This document shows, one piece after another, positions 1 through 9,082 of a stretch of DNA of 64,000 bases; position 1 is the stretch's first letter, and every line of letters starts with the position of its first letter. A program made the translations under genes and the position numbers. This DNA comes from V1-33 sp964523105 (lineage in GTDB: Bacteria > Verrucomicrobiota > Verrucomicrobiia > Verrucomicrobiales > V1-33), in contig CAZFZN010000007.1 in assembly GCA_964523105.1 (NCBI GenBank), positions 153,251-217,250 of the forward strand. Direction: 5' to 3'. Below the pieces are notes generated by a model that made no database searches, was not told where the DNA came from, and saw nothing but the letters and a program-made list of their open reading frames with translations.

Positions 1-2
1 TC

Positions 3-818
3 AACGGCACGAATGCGGACGACACCGTGGCCATCAGCAGTGCGGCGGGAACGGTCTCGATTACGGGATTGCCGGCGTCCGTCACCATCACCGGCGGAGA
101 GGCTGCCACCGACAGCCTGACATTGAACGCTCAGTCCGGCATCGACATTGTGAATGCCTCCGGCCTGCCCGCGGGTGTCATCCGGCTGACGCTGAACGGC
201 GGTCTCGGCAACGACACGCTCTTTGGCAGCCAGGGGGCAGATTCCTTTACAGGCGGCGACGGCAACGACACTGTTTTTGGAGGCGCCGGCGACGATGTCT
301 TTACCTGGAATCCGGGAGACGATCTTGATATCCTGGAAGGCCAGGCCGGCACGGACCGGCTCGTCTTCAACGGGTCCAATGCCGCGGAGATATTCGATCT
401 CTCCGCCAACGGCTCCCGCGTGCGGTTCACCCGCAACGTGGCCACAGTCGTCATGGATCTCAACGACGTGGAAACTCTCGATCTCAATGCCCTCGGCGGC
501 GCGGACGTCCTCACCGTCAACGATCTCGCCGCCACCGATCTCACCCGCATCAATGTCAACCTCGCCTCCACCATCGGGGGTAGCCTCGGCGACGGCGCGG
601 TGGACCTGATCACGATCAATGGCACGGGCGCTGCGGACGCCATTTCACTTACCGCCAGTGGCGGCGCCGTGGAGGTTTCGGGACTGGCGGCACTGGTGCG
701 CATCACAACCCCGGAAGTCGCCAACGACGACGTCGTGATCAACGGACTCGGCGGCACGGACACCTTCTTCACCGGTGTCGGGGTGACCAGTCTGATCGGA
801 GTGACCACCAATCAGTGA
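3..818 (+). CDS. RTX-type repeat protein, 3' part (5' end outside window)
   Basis: The reading frame is open from the window edge to the stop at 816-818, so this is the C-terminal 271 residues of a longer protein. It contains glycine/aspartate nonapeptides of the hemolysin-type calcium-binding class (GGLGNDTLFG, GGDGNDTVFG, GGAGDDVF). Around them are longer repeats beginning ING-T-x-AD, seen near the window edge and again around 620. RTX repeats bind calcium and are typical of secreted proteins. After the last repeat (LGGTDTFFTGVG) the protein simply stops; I see no sorting tail. The next gene follows within 90 bases on the same strand. The function of the full protein cannot be judged from this fragment. 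Confidence 0.85.
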   Translation, partial: NGTNADDTVAISSAAGTVSITGLPASVTITGGEAATDSLTLNAQSGIDIVNASGLPAGVIRLTLNGGLGNDTLFGSQGADSFTGGDGNDTVFGGAGDDVFTWNPGDDLDILEGQAGTDRLVFNGSNAAEIFDLSANGSRVRFTRNVATVVMDLNDVETLDLNALGGADVLTVNDLAATDLTRINVNLASTIGGSLGDGAVDLITINGTGAADAISLTASGGAVEVSGLAALVRITTPEVANDDVVINGLGGTDTFFTGVGVTSLIGVTTNQ

Positions 819-903
819 GCGGCCCGGGGCAGGCAAATCGTGTATATTTCCGCCCGCAGAAAAGGAGTTGGAAGCCCCCGCGTGCTGGATACTGTGCCGC
901 CCC

Positions 904-1146
904 ATGAGTGAAAAAGTAATCCATGACCGCAAGCCTGCCGTGATGTCTCTCGAAGCGGGGGACTACTGGTGGTGCGCCTGCGGCCGTTCGCAGACGCAGC
1001 CGTTTTGCGACGGCTCGCACAAGGGCACGGGGCTGGCACCGGTGAAATTCTCCCTCGCGGAGGCAAAGACCGTGGCGCTGTGCAACTGCAAGCACAGCGG
1101 CGGCGTTCCTTTTTGTGACGGCAGTCATTCCCGTCTCCCCGCCTGA
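904..1146 (+). CDS. Double CDGSH iron-sulfur domain protein
   Basis: This 80-residue protein carries two complete CDGSH motifs, CACGRSQTQPFCDGSH and CNCKHSGGVPFCDGSH. Each supplies the three Cys and one His that hold a [2Fe-2S] cluster in the mitoNEET/Miner2 family. Two motifs in one short chain match the Miner2-like, soluble bacterial type, which folds as an intramolecular pair. No signal peptide or membrane segment is visible, so a cytoplasmic redox or electron-transfer role is likely. I chose ATG 904; a purine-rich AAAGGAG lies about 40 bases upstream, too far to act as its ribosome site, so a short non-ATG extension cannot be excluded. The next gene, an MsrB, starts 40 bases downstream. 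Confidence 0.88.
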   Translation: MSEKVIHDRKPAVMSLEAGDYWWCACGRSQTQPFCDGSHKGTGLAPVKFSLAEAKTVALCNCKHSGGVPFCDGSHSRLPA

Positions 1147-1186
1147 GCCCTGCAGGCCATTCCCCGTTACCGACCACCAGCCACCC

Positions 1187-1840
1187 ATGAAACCAGCCAG
1201 CAATTCGTCTCTCGGAATCGGCCTCACCATCAGCCTCGTCCTCTGTGCCTTCGGCGCGGTGATGGCCTTTCGTCACTGGCAAAAGGACCCGCCGCCCGCT
1301 CCGAAGGTGGCCGCGGCCCCGGAACCTGCACCTGCTCCCGCTCCTGTCCCCACCCCCGCCCCCGCTGTGAAACCCGAACCGCCCGCCAATCCGAAGAAAG
1401 TCTTTGCCGAACAAATCAGCAAACTGACCGAGGAGGAATACTACGTCACGCAGAAATCCGGCACGGAGCGCCCGTTCACGGGGAAATTCTGGAACCACCA
1501 CGAGCCGGGCATTTACGTGGACATCGTCTCGGGCGAACCGCTGTTCTCGTCGCTCGATAAATTCGATTCCGGCTGCGGCTGGCCGAGTTTTTCCAAACCG
1601 CTCGTCGAAGGCGAAGTGAAGGAGTTACACGATGACTCTCATGGCATGATCCGCACCGAAGTGCGATCCTCCACGGCCGACTCGCACCTCGGGCACGTCT
1701 TCGATGACGGTCCGGCGGAGCTTGGGGGGCTGCGTTATTGCATCAACTCCGCGTCGCTGCGTTTCGTGCCGCTGGCCGATCTGGAAAAAGAGGGGCTGGG
1801 CGAATACCGCAAGCTCTTCGAGAAGCAGCCCAAACCCTGA
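1187..1840 (+). CDS. msrB: Membrane-anchored peptide-methionine (R)-S-oxide reductase
   Basis: MsrB reduces methionine-R-sulfoxide in proteins. The 217-residue protein begins with one membrane segment (about residues 9-28), then a Pro/Ala-rich linker to about residue 70, then the MsrB domain. Visible family landmarks are TGKFWNHHEPGIYVDIVSGE, SGCGWPSF (Cys130), DSHLGHVF (His167, His170) and the catalytic RYCINSASLRF (Cys185). The two CxxC pairs that bind structural zinc in many MsrBs are absent, as in the zinc-free subclass. The anchor and linker suggest repair of oxidised envelope proteins. ATG 1187 is chosen because it begins directly before the membrane segment. A degenerate paralogue starts 9 bases after the stop. 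Confidence 0.9.
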   Translation: MKPASNSSLGIGLTISLVLCAFGAVMAFRHWQKDPPPAPKVAAAPEPAPAPAPVPTPAPAVKPEPPANPKKVFAEQISKLTEEEYYVTQKSGTERPFTGKFWNHHEPGIYVDIVSGEPLFSSLDKFDSGCGWPSFSKPLVEGEVKELHDDSHGMIRTEVRSSTADSHLGHVFDDGPAELGGLRYCINSASLRFVPLADLEKEGLGEYRKLFEKQPKP

Positions 1841-1849
1841 GCGCGCTGC

Positions 1850-2449
1850 ATGGCCAGGGTCACTCCCAGAGCCCCGCTCGTCATCGCGCTCGTCGGAGGA
1901 CTGTTGCTGCTCTGCGGCTGCCTCATCGTGATGATGGAGTATGCGAAGGTGGAAATCAAAAAGCGCGACGAAACCCTGGAGCAGCAGTCCTCCCGTCCGG
2001 GCACTGCGGTCAATCCTTACAAAGAAAAGCTGCAGCAGGAGGACTTCACGGCGTTTGCGCGCGCCTATCTGAAAGAGGACGATCCATCGTCCTCCGGCCG
2101 CTACGTCAACAGCTCGGAGCCGGGCACTTACCTGGACATCGCCAGCGGAGAACCGGTCTTTTCCTCCGCGGACAAACTGGAGCCCGTGTTCGGCTATGCG
2201 GAATTCTCCCGGCCGCTCGATCCGGCCCGTCTGACGGAGGAAGCAGGCGTCATCGAAGGCGAGCAGCGGCTCAATGTGTTTGGCAATACCTCGGGCGCGC
2301 GGCTGGGCTGGATTGCCACCGGCGCGGACGGTCTGCGGCGGTATGTGATCAATTCCTCCGTGCTCAGATTCGTGCCGGATCAAGGTGCCGGGAGACCCGC
2401 CGGCGCGGATGGAACGCCGTCCCAAGGACCAGCGCCCGCCCAAGAGTGA
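1850..2449 (+). CDS. MsrB-like membrane protein lacking the catalytic cysteine
   Basis: This 199-residue protein has the same architecture as its upstream neighbour: an N-terminal membrane segment (about residues 9-29), a charged linker and an MsrB-like fold. Homology shows in SSEPGTYLDIASGEPVFSS and in RRYVINSSVLRFVPD. The catalytic Cys of the RYCIN motif is Val (residue 166), the SGCGWPSF segment has become VFGYAEFS, and the His residues of the SHLGH segment are lost (GARLGWI). It should therefore be unable to reduce methionine sulfoxide. It probably arose by tandem duplication and may bind oxidised proteins, partner the active enzyme or serve a new role (inference). The gap to msrB is 9 bases, so the two are probably cotranscribed. 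Confidence 0.8.
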   Translation: MARVTPRAPLVIALVGGLLLLCGCLIVMMEYAKVEIKKRDETLEQQSSRPGTAVNPYKEKLQQEDFTAFARAYLKEDDPSSSGRYVNSSEPGTYLDIASGEPVFSSADKLEPVFGYAEFSRPLDPARLTEEAGVIEGEQRLNVFGNTSGARLGWIATGADGLRRYVINSSVLRFVPDQGAGRPAGADGTPSQGPAPAQE

Positions 2450-2467
2450 TGCCCGGCGGCGCGGCGT

Positions 2468-4657
2468 TTACTCGCGGCCGACGCGGTAAAACTGCACGCC
2501 CTCCGGCGGAGCCGGGTCTGCGAGGGAAGTCGTCAGGGAATCCGCATCTCCTGTCAGGGCTTCGCCCGCGGGGCTCCAGTTCAGCAGATCGGGCGAGCGG
2601 AACAGCCGGTAACTGCCGTCCGGGCTGGAGGGAAATGTCACGGTAAAACCGGCCCCGCCGGGCGCGGCGTCCAGCACGGACCACTGCGCGGAGGCGGGGT
2701 TGTGGGGCCGCCGGAACAGTTCCCACACCTGCTCGCGCGAAAGTTCCACGCCGTAAATCTGCACATCGTCCATGTCCCCCGAATAACCGTAGCCGGCGAT
2801 GGTGCGGGTGGCGAAGAACATGGTCGAGTACACCGGGTTGGCCGGATATTCATCGAACCCGCGCGCCTCTCCATCCGCCTTTTCGGCAATAAGCCGGCCG
2901 TCGAGGTAAAGCCGCGTGCGGATGGCGGTGTCGTTGCCGAATCCATCCGTGTCCGAATGTGTCAGGACGACATGGCGGGACTCGCCGCTGTTGATCGCCG
3001 GCAGCGGCGGATCGTTGATGCCGGGAATGATCGTCGTGCTGCGGACCCGCCACGCCAGAGTCCCGTCGTCCAGCAGGTGCAGACCGTAAATCTTGTCGTA
3101 CGGGGCCAGCGAATCGTAGTCGCGCTGGAAGAGTGTCCGCTGCGCCCCGGTCGAGACCGGGCGAATCCACATCGACACGCTGAAAGTGGGCGTGTGGACC
3201 ACGCCCGTGGTGAAATAATTCCCCGTCGTGGAGGACTGCGCCGGCAGGAAGCCGATGGAGGTGCCCGCGCCTGCCGTGTCCGGCACCGGCGGTTGACCGT
3301 AAGCGACCGCCTCGCGCACCGTGAGCACCGCGTTCGGGCCGACCCTGGAAGAATCCGCCAGGGCTGTGCCGGCGGTCTCATCCAGTTTGTAGTGAGCGTG
3401 CAGGAAGGAGGCGACACTGCGGCGTGCCCGAAGGTCGCCGAGGGTGTAGCGGGGCGTCTGCGGATCATCGCTCACAATGGTGAGGGTCGCCGTTTTCAGG
3501 CCATTGGGAGCCGCCGGTTGGAACAGAATCTCCAGCGGCATGATCGAACCCGGCCCCACCACCAGGGGAAGCGGCGTGAGGACGGAGAAATCGGCCGCGT
3601 TGGTTCCTTCGATTTCCACCGCGGTGACGGTCAGATCACCGGCGAACCGGTTGTTATAAATATCCCACGCGGCGGTGACCGGAGTGCCGGTGAACGTACG
3701 CAGCGGCGCGCCCGGAGAGGCGGTGACCACCATGGTGGACGGCGCCAAATCCTCCACCACCACATTGTCCAGCAGCATCCACTGGTCATCCGGCGCGAAG
3801 CTCACGCTGGAGTAGGCGTCTTCATAGCCGATCATGACTGTTCCGCCCACGGGACCCGGCACGTTCTCGAAAAACTTCGTTTTGGTGCGGCCCGTGGCTC
3901 CAAATTCCACCGTGACCTGGCCGGCCCGGACAGTGATGTCCGCCTCCACCCACTGATTGGCCGGGCAGTTAGGCACCGGCGTAGCATCCGCGCCGAAGGC
4001 CGGGGCGAACCAGGTCGCCACATCCGCCGGAGCATTCACCGTATCCATGTTCCGGCCGCCGTAGAGCGTGGTGTCGGTCCAAAGCGGCGCGTCTGCTCCG
4101 TTGGCGGAGCCGTGACCTCCCTCAGTGGCCAGCCAGCCCCAGGTTCCGGTGCCCCGGGAACTCCGCCAGCTGCGCCCGATGGGCAGGAACGAATTGTAAC
4201 CCACGCCCCACAGCAGGTGCTCCGTGGTTCCCGCGTCGGAGGGCACCCCGGTGGCGTTCAGCGTCACGCCGGGCGAAAGCCGGAGATAGAAATCGAACCG
4301 CAGGCGATAGTCGTCAGCCATGTTGAGGCGCGTCCCGCCCGGAGCGTCGAGCATGGCCAGATTGACGATGCGGTCGCTGAACGTTGCCGTGTGGTCCACT
4401 TTCATCAGCAGTCCGCGCGTGGGCAATCCTCCCGGCAGCGGACGCGGCGCCTCGGGAATATTGTGCGGCGTCACCCCCACGATCATATTCGAGTAATCAA
4501 CAAACGCGACACTGGCTCCAGGACCGTTGACCTGCTCGAACTTGACCTGGAATTCGTCATCGAAATTCTCCGTGGCGATTTCCGCCGCGGCAGCGGGGCC
4601 GGCGGCAGCCAGAATCATGAGCAACGGAAAAGCAATAAGCGGAGCGGTGGAGTTCAT
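2468..4657 (-). CDS. Secreted LamG-domain protein with shared C-terminal module
   Basis: The 729-residue protein starts with a signal peptide (MNSTAPLIAFPLLMILAAAG) at the ATG complementary to 4655-4657. The open frame continues upstream, but that extension is Arg-rich and lacks export features. The first third is an unassigned beta-rich region. About residues 307-405 resemble a choice-of-anchor/ASH-like domain (GTNAADFSVL, LEILFQPAAPNGLKTATLTI). About residues 420-637 form a concanavalin-like LamG domain (HYKLDETAGTALADSS, FSVSMWIRP, TRLYLDGRLIAEK). The last 70 residues carry an LNWSP...QFYRVGRE module also found at the end of other exported proteins here. LamG domains usually bind glycans or proteins; no catalytic domain is visible. 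It converges on the MsrB pair and diverges from the Sel1 gene. Confidence 0.8.
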   Translation of the reverse strand: MNSTAPLIAFPLLMILAAAGPAAAAEIATENFDDEFQVKFEQVNGPGASVAFVDYSNMIVGVTPHNIPEAPRPLPGGLPTRGLLMKVDHTATFSDRIVNLAMLDAPGGTRLNMADDYRLRFDFYLRLSPGVTLNATGVPSDAGTTEHLLWGVGYNSFLPIGRSWRSSRGTGTWGWLATEGGHGSANGADAPLWTDTTLYGGRNMDTVNAPADVATWFAPAFGADATPVPNCPANQWVEADITVRAGQVTVEFGATGRTKTKFFENVPGPVGGTVMIGYEDAYSSVSFAPDDQWMLLDNVVVEDLAPSTMVVTASPGAPLRTFTGTPVTAAWDIYNNRFAGDLTVTAVEIEGTNAADFSVLTPLPLVVGPGSIMPLEILFQPAAPNGLKTATLTIVSDDPQTPRYTLGDLRARRSVASFLHAHYKLDETAGTALADSSRVGPNAVLTVREAVAYGQPPVPDTAGAGTSIGFLPAQSSTTGNYFTTGVVHTPTFSVSMWIRPVSTGAQRTLFQRDYDSLAPYDKIYGLHLLDDGTLAWRVRSTTIIPGINDPPLPAINSGESRHVVLTHSDTDGFGNDTAIRTRLYLDGRLIAEKADGEARGFDEYPANPVYSTMFFATRTIAGYGYSGDMDDVQIYGVELSREQVWELFRRPHNPASAQWSVLDAAPGGAGFTVTFPSSPDGSYRLFRSPDLLNWSPAGEALTGDADSLTTSLADPAPPEGVQFYRVGRE

Positions 4658-4819
4658 GGCGCCTTGTTTAGCGGTTTGGATACCAGGAGGCCAACGAAAT
4701 TCTTGCGTAGGGCGGCGGCTCCGCCCGGCCCGCCGGAACCAGGTGCTCCGCATGCCGGCAATTGACTTCCGGGCCTGACTCGGCGAGAACCGCCTCCCTT
4801 CCACCCGCTTTCCTCCGCA

Positions 4820-6487
4820 ATGCGTCCCGCCCTTCGATTTTCCGCCCTCCTCCTGCTGGCCGCGCTGACGGCGACGGCACCGGCGCGGTTCGTCCAGCCG
4901 CATGAGGCGGTGACCGAACCGGCCCTCAAATCCACCGTCGATAAACTGAAGTCGCTCAAGGAGGCGAAGGACGCCCAGCCGCTCTTCGCGGAGGTGCAGA
5001 AGGCCGCGGACGGCGGGAGCGCCGAGGCGCAGTTCGCGCTCGGTTTTCTCTATCAGTCAGGACTCGGCACGGAGCAGTCGAATGACAAAGCCCGGGCCGC
5101 CTATCAGAAAGCGGTGGATAAAAACCTCATGGCCGCGAAGAACAATCTCGCGCTGCTGCGGCTGGCCACGGGGGAGACGCCGAAGGACTGCATCGCGCAG
5201 CTCGAAGAGGCGGCCAATGCGGGATACAGTCCCGCCCAGGTAAGCATGGGCCAGCTTTACCTCGAAGGGCTGCCCGGCGCCGGCATCGGCCGGGACCTCG
5301 AACTGGCGCGGGTGTGGTTCGAACGCGCCAACGACGCCGGCGACGAGAATGCGGCGCTGCTGCTCGCCCAGATGTACGAAAAAGGTGCAGGTGTGACGGC
5401 GGATCAGGAAAAAGCACGCGCACTCTTTCAGCAGGTGGCGGAGAAGGGCAACGCGGAGGGCATGATCCGGCTGGGCGCGAAACTCATCGGCGGTCAGGGG
5501 ATCAAAGCGGATGCCGCGAAAGGCAGAGAGTGGATTGAGAAGGCCATCGCTGCGGGCGCCACCGGTGCGAAGAGCACACTGGCGCAGATTTACGAAAGCG
5601 GGACCGGCACCGAACAGGAGCCCGGGATTCCCAGGGACTTGAAGAAAGCCTACGCGCTCTACACCGAAGTGGCGGAGGCCGGAGACGCCTCAGCTTATTA
5701 CAAGCTGGGAGTCTTTCACGAGCAGGGTCTCGGCGTTCCGAAAGACGAGGCGAAGGCCGTCGATTTCTACAAGAAGGGCGCGGCGAAAAATGTGGCGGCC
5801 TGCCTGCACGCGCTCGCCGTCCTGCATGCGGAGGGCAAAGGCGGGCTCAAGCAGGACGACAACGAGGCTTTCAATCTTCTCTACCGCGCCGCCATGCTGG
5901 CGCATGTGCCCTCACAAATCGCTCTGGCGCTGCGGTATCGTCAGGGCACCGGCGTCATGCAGGACACGCAGGCCGCCCTCGCGTGGCTGGAGCGCGCCAT
6001 GCTCAACGGCAACACCGATGCCGCCGTGGCCTACGCCGCCATGATGGAGGCCGGCGAATCGGGCGTGCGCAATTACGACGTGGCGGTGAAGATTTACCGG
6101 GAGGCCGCCGGCAAAGGACATCCGGGCGCCATGCTCGCGCTCGGCGCCATGCTGGAGCAGGGCCGCGGCGTGAATGGTGATTTCCGTCAGGCATGGCTGC
6201 TCTACGCGACGGCTTCGCAGATCGGACTCAAGTCCGCCGCGGAGGCGCTCGACAGTCTCAAAAAGCGCCTCAGCCCCTCGCAGCTGGAGATGGCCGAAAA
6301 GTACGCCGCCTCGGGTGGCAAGGACAACTCCCCGAGTCCTGGACCGGCACCGGCACCGCCGCCCGGTTCCACTCCCGCCGCGGCATCCGAAGGCAAACCG
6401 AAACCGGCCGGCGAAACCCCGCCGAAGTCACCCGCCGCCAAACCCTCCGGCAGTACCAAACCGGCCAGGCCCAAAAACGCGCGCTGA
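4820..6487 (+). CDS. Secreted Sel1-like (TPR) repeat protein
   Basis: The 555-residue protein has a signal peptide (MRPALRFSALLLLAALTATA) and then roughly ten Sel1-like repeats from about residue 70 to 490. Typical units read AEAQFALGFLYQSGLGTEQ and ASAYYKLGVFHEQGLGVPKD, each about 36 residues. Sel1 repeats form alpha-solenoids that bind other proteins. The C-terminal 60 residues are a low-complexity Pro/Lys/Ala tail. It heads a run of three same-strand genes; the next starts 3 bases after its stop, suggesting an operon with a serine hydrolase and a ceramidase-like enzyme. A periplasmic scaffolding role is inferred from the fold only. Confidence 0.88.
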   Translation: MRPALRFSALLLLAALTATAPARFVQPHEAVTEPALKSTVDKLKSLKEAKDAQPLFAEVQKAADGGSAEAQFALGFLYQSGLGTEQSNDKARAAYQKAVDKNLMAAKNNLALLRLATGETPKDCIAQLEEAANAGYSPAQVSMGQLYLEGLPGAGIGRDLELARVWFERANDAGDENAALLLAQMYEKGAGVTADQEKARALFQQVAEKGNAEGMIRLGAKLIGGQGIKADAAKGREWIEKAIAAGATGAKSTLAQIYESGTGTEQEPGIPRDLKKAYALYTEVAEAGDASAYYKLGVFHEQGLGVPKDEAKAVDFYKKGAAKNVAACLHALAVLHAEGKGGLKQDDNEAFNLLYRAAMLAHVPSQIALALRYRQGTGVMQDTQAALAWLERAMLNGNTDAAVAYAAMMEAGESGVRNYDVAVKIYREAAGKGHPGAMLALGAMLEQGRGVNGDFRQAWLLYATASQIGLKSAAEALDSLKKRLSPSQLEMAEKYAASGGKDNSPSPGPAPAPPPGSTPAAASEGKPKPAGETPPKSPAAKPSGSTKPARPKNAR

Positions 6488-6490
6488 GCG

Positions 6491-7627
6491 ATGGAGGCGG
6501 TCGCGGCGGCATTTGACAGGAATTTCGCTGAACGCGGGGAACTGGGCGCTTCGCTTTCGGTGTGGCGACACGGGCGGGAAATCGTCTCACTGCACCGCGG
6601 GGCGCGGACCCGCGAGGAGGTGGAAACATGGAACGCGGATACTCTCGTGCCGGTGTGGTCGGCCACCAAAGGCCCGGCAGCCCTGACATTTCTCCTGGTC
6701 CTGCATGACGCCGGGCTGAGTCTCCAGGATCGCGTGCGGCGGGTGTGGCCGGAACTGCGGGCGGACTGCACCTTCGGACAAATGCTCTCGCATCAGGCGG
6801 GGCTGTGTGCGCTGGACGGAAAGCCGTCCGTATTCGACCACGGTGCCGTCGCGGCGGCACTGGCGGAGCAGGTGCCCGCGTGGGAACCGGGCACGGCGCA
6901 CGGCTATCATCCGCGCACGTTCGGATTTCTCCTGGAGGAATGCGCGCGTCGCCTCTGCGGGCGCGGCATCGGCGCCGTGCTGCAGCAACGCATCACCGGA
7001 CCGGTCGAGGCCGACTTTTGGATCGGACTGCCTGCTGCGCAGCATCATCGCGTGGCGCGGCTTTATCCTGGCAGGGTGAAAGACATGACCGGCACGCCGG
7101 AGGAGGAGTTTCACCGCGCCTTCGGCACTCCTGACAGCCTGACAAGGCGTTCCTTCGCCTCGCCCGCCGGGCTGCACGCCGTGGCCGGCATGAACGAGCC
7201 TGCGGCGTGGAGCGCCGGATTCGCCGCCTTCGGAGGCGCCGGCTCCGCGCGCGGACTCGGTAAAATTTATGCGCTGCTCGCCGCCGGCGGTATTTGGCAG
7301 GGCCGGGAACTGGTGCCGCCCGGAGTGCTGCAGCAGCTGCAATCACCGCTCGTGCAGGGACACGACCGCGTGCTGCTGATGCCAACGCGCTTTTCCGCCG
7401 GCTGCATGATGGACCCGGTGGATCCGGAGGGCCGCAAGCGGCGCCGGCACTTCGGTCCGTCGCCCGCCGCGTTCGGACATCCCGGCGCCGGCGGCAGCCA
7501 TGCCTTCGCCGATCCGGAGACCGGCCTCGCCTTTGCGTATGTGATGAACCAAATGGAGCAGGGTGTCTTACCCAGCGCGAAATCGCTGAGTCTGGTGGAG
7601 GCGGTTTACGGAACGATGGAGCGTTGA
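6491..7627 (+). CDS. Serine hydrolase of the beta-lactamase / EstB esterase family
   Basis: This 378-residue protein matches the class C beta-lactamase-like (family VIII carboxylesterase) fold. The nucleophile motif SxxK is SATK at residues 57-60. The second motif appears as GYHP with Tyr139, as in EstB-type esterases. A late HPGAGGSHAFAD segment occupies the place of the third motif. There is no signal peptide, which argues against a periplasmic antibiotic-resistance enzyme and for an intracellular esterase or peptidase-like enzyme. The start lies 3 bases after the Sel1-repeat gene and the stop 21 bases before the ceramidase-like gene. The substrate cannot be read from sequence. Confidence 0.85.
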   Translation: MEAVAAAFDRNFAERGELGASLSVWRHGREIVSLHRGARTREEVETWNADTLVPVWSATKGPAALTFLLVLHDAGLSLQDRVRRVWPELRADCTFGQMLSHQAGLCALDGKPSVFDHGAVAAALAEQVPAWEPGTAHGYHPRTFGFLLEECARRLCGRGIGAVLQQRITGPVEADFWIGLPAAQHHRVARLYPGRVKDMTGTPEEEFHRAFGTPDSLTRRSFASPAGLHAVAGMNEPAAWSAGFAAFGGAGSARGLGKIYALLAAGGIWQGRELVPPGVLQQLQSPLVQGHDRVLLMPTRFSAGCMMDPVDPEGRKRRRHFGPSPAAFGHPGAGGSHAFADPETGLAFAYVMNQMEQGVLPSAKSLSLVEAVYGTMER

Positions 7628-7648
7628 CGCCCGGAGGATTCCTCCGCC

Positions 7649-9082
7649 ATGCTGCGGCCCAGCCTTCACTCCCGCACCATGTCGCAGTCCCCGTCCGCCC
7701 GGTCCTTTCCATGGCCGGCCGTGCTGGCCTTCGCTACGGTGCTTGTCTTGATAGGGTTCGTCTTTCTGCGCGGGCGTGAGGAGGATTCGTTCCGACTCGC
7801 CGTCTTCAAGGTGGACGTGACGGTGCCGCTGAATCACGGCATGATGGGCGGCTCGTGGCTTTCCAGGCGTGTCGCCGATCCGCTGGAGGCGAACGGTTTT
7901 GTGCTGCTCGGCGGCGAACTGCCGGTGGTGTTCGTGTCCGTGGACTGGTGCGAAATCCGCAACGAGGCCTACGAGCGCTGGCAGGCGGTGCTGGCGGCGG
8001 CCGCAGGGACCCGGCCGGACCATGTGATCGTAACCGCCGTCCACCAGCACGATGCGCCGGTGGCGGACACCGCGGCGGAGCAACTTCTGCGCGACCGCGG
8101 GCTCGCGGGCAGCATCTGCGATCCGGATTTTCACGAAAGCGCGGTGCAGCGCGTGGCCGCTGCGCTGCGCGCCTCTCTGCCCCTGGCGCAGCCGTTGACT
8201 CACATCGGCACAGGTCAGGCAAGAGTCGAAGCAGTGGCGTCGAACCGCCGCTACACCGCGCCGGACGGGCGGGTTCACTACGACCGCATGAGCCGCACGC
8301 AAAAACGTGAGGCGCGCGACGCGGACGAAGGGCTCGTCGATCCCTGGCTGAAAATGCTGAGCTTCTGGAACGGCGACCGTGAAATCGCAGCGGTGAGTTT
8401 TTACGCCGTGCACCCGATGAGTTATTACGGCGAAGGGGAAGTCTCGGCGGACTTCCCGGGAATGGCCCGGCGACAGGTTCAGGCCGCCACGCCGGAGACC
8501 CTCCAGATTTACGCCTCCGGCTGCAGCGGCAATGTCACCGCCGGGAAATTCAACGATGGCGCACGCGAAAACCGGGCGGCGCTCGCCGGCCGCCTCGCGG
8601 AGGCGATGCAGCGTGCGCGGACTGCGACAAGGCGCACGCCGCTGCGGCATGCTGACTTTCGCGTCGAGCCATTGCGGCTCGAGCCGCGCCAGGACGCCGG
8701 ATTCAGCCCGGCGGAACTGGAAGCGAAACTCGCACCGTCAACGCCGCCGTTTCACCAGTGCCTCGCCGCCATGGGCCTCAACTGGCGCCGCCGCTGCGAT
8801 GCCGGACACCGCATTCAGATTCCGTGTCTGGATTTCGGTTTCGCGCAACTGCTGCTGCTGCCGGGAGAAAGTTATGTCGAGTACCAGCTCGCTGCACAGG
8901 CGGAGCGGCCGGATTCCTTCGTCTGTGTTGCGGGTTATGGTGAAGCGGCCTGCGGGTATGTGCCCACCGAAAAGCACTTCGCCGAAAAGGACCCTAACCT
9001 GACAGACTGGTGCTGGGTGGCCCCGGGCTGCGAAGTCCGGATGCGCGAGGCGATTCATCGCGTGCTGCGGCGTCCTCAGTAG
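7649..9082 (+). CDS. Membrane-anchored neutral ceramidase-like protein
   Basis: The 477-residue protein has an N-terminal membrane segment (about residues 22-40) and then a region resembling the neutral/alkaline ceramidase N-terminal domain. The landmarks are VTAVHQHDAP, in the place of the zinc-ligand HTHSGP segment, and YASGCSGNVTAGKFNDG, like the ceramidase GDVTPG segment. Ceramidases cleave the amide bond of ceramide; many environmental relatives act on unknown amides. ATG 7649 is preceded by CGGAGG at 7632-7637, a good ribosome site. It is the third gene of a likely operon, and its last 7 bases overlap the end of the convergent deaminase gene. Confidence 0.78.
   Translation: MLRPSLHSRTMSQSPSARSFPWPAVLAFATVLVLIGFVFLRGREEDSFRLAVFKVDVTVPLNHGMMGGSWLSRRVADPLEANGFVLLGGELPVVFVSVDWCEIRNEAYERWQAVLAAAAGTRPDHVIVTAVHQHDAPVADTAAEQLLRDRGLAGSICDPDFHESAVQRVAAALRASLPLAQPLTHIGTGQARVEAVASNRRYTAPDGRVHYDRMSRTQKREARDADEGLVDPWLKMLSFWNGDREIAAVSFYAVHPMSYYGEGEVSADFPGMARRQVQAATPETLQIYASGCSGNVTAGKFNDGARENRAALAGRLAEAMQRARTATRRTPLRHADFRVEPLRLEPRQDAGFSPAELEAKLAPSTPPFHQCLAAMGLNWRRRCDAGHRIQIPCLDFGFAQLLLLPGESYVEYQLAAQAERPDSFVCVAGYGEAACGYVPTEKHFAEKDPNLTDWCWVAPGCEVRMREAIHRVLRRPQ

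Noticed and set aside
2702..4765. 687-codon open frame antisense to the LamG protein
   Set aside because: Arg/Gly/His-rich with no domain; the sense frame has a signal peptide and LamG motifs.
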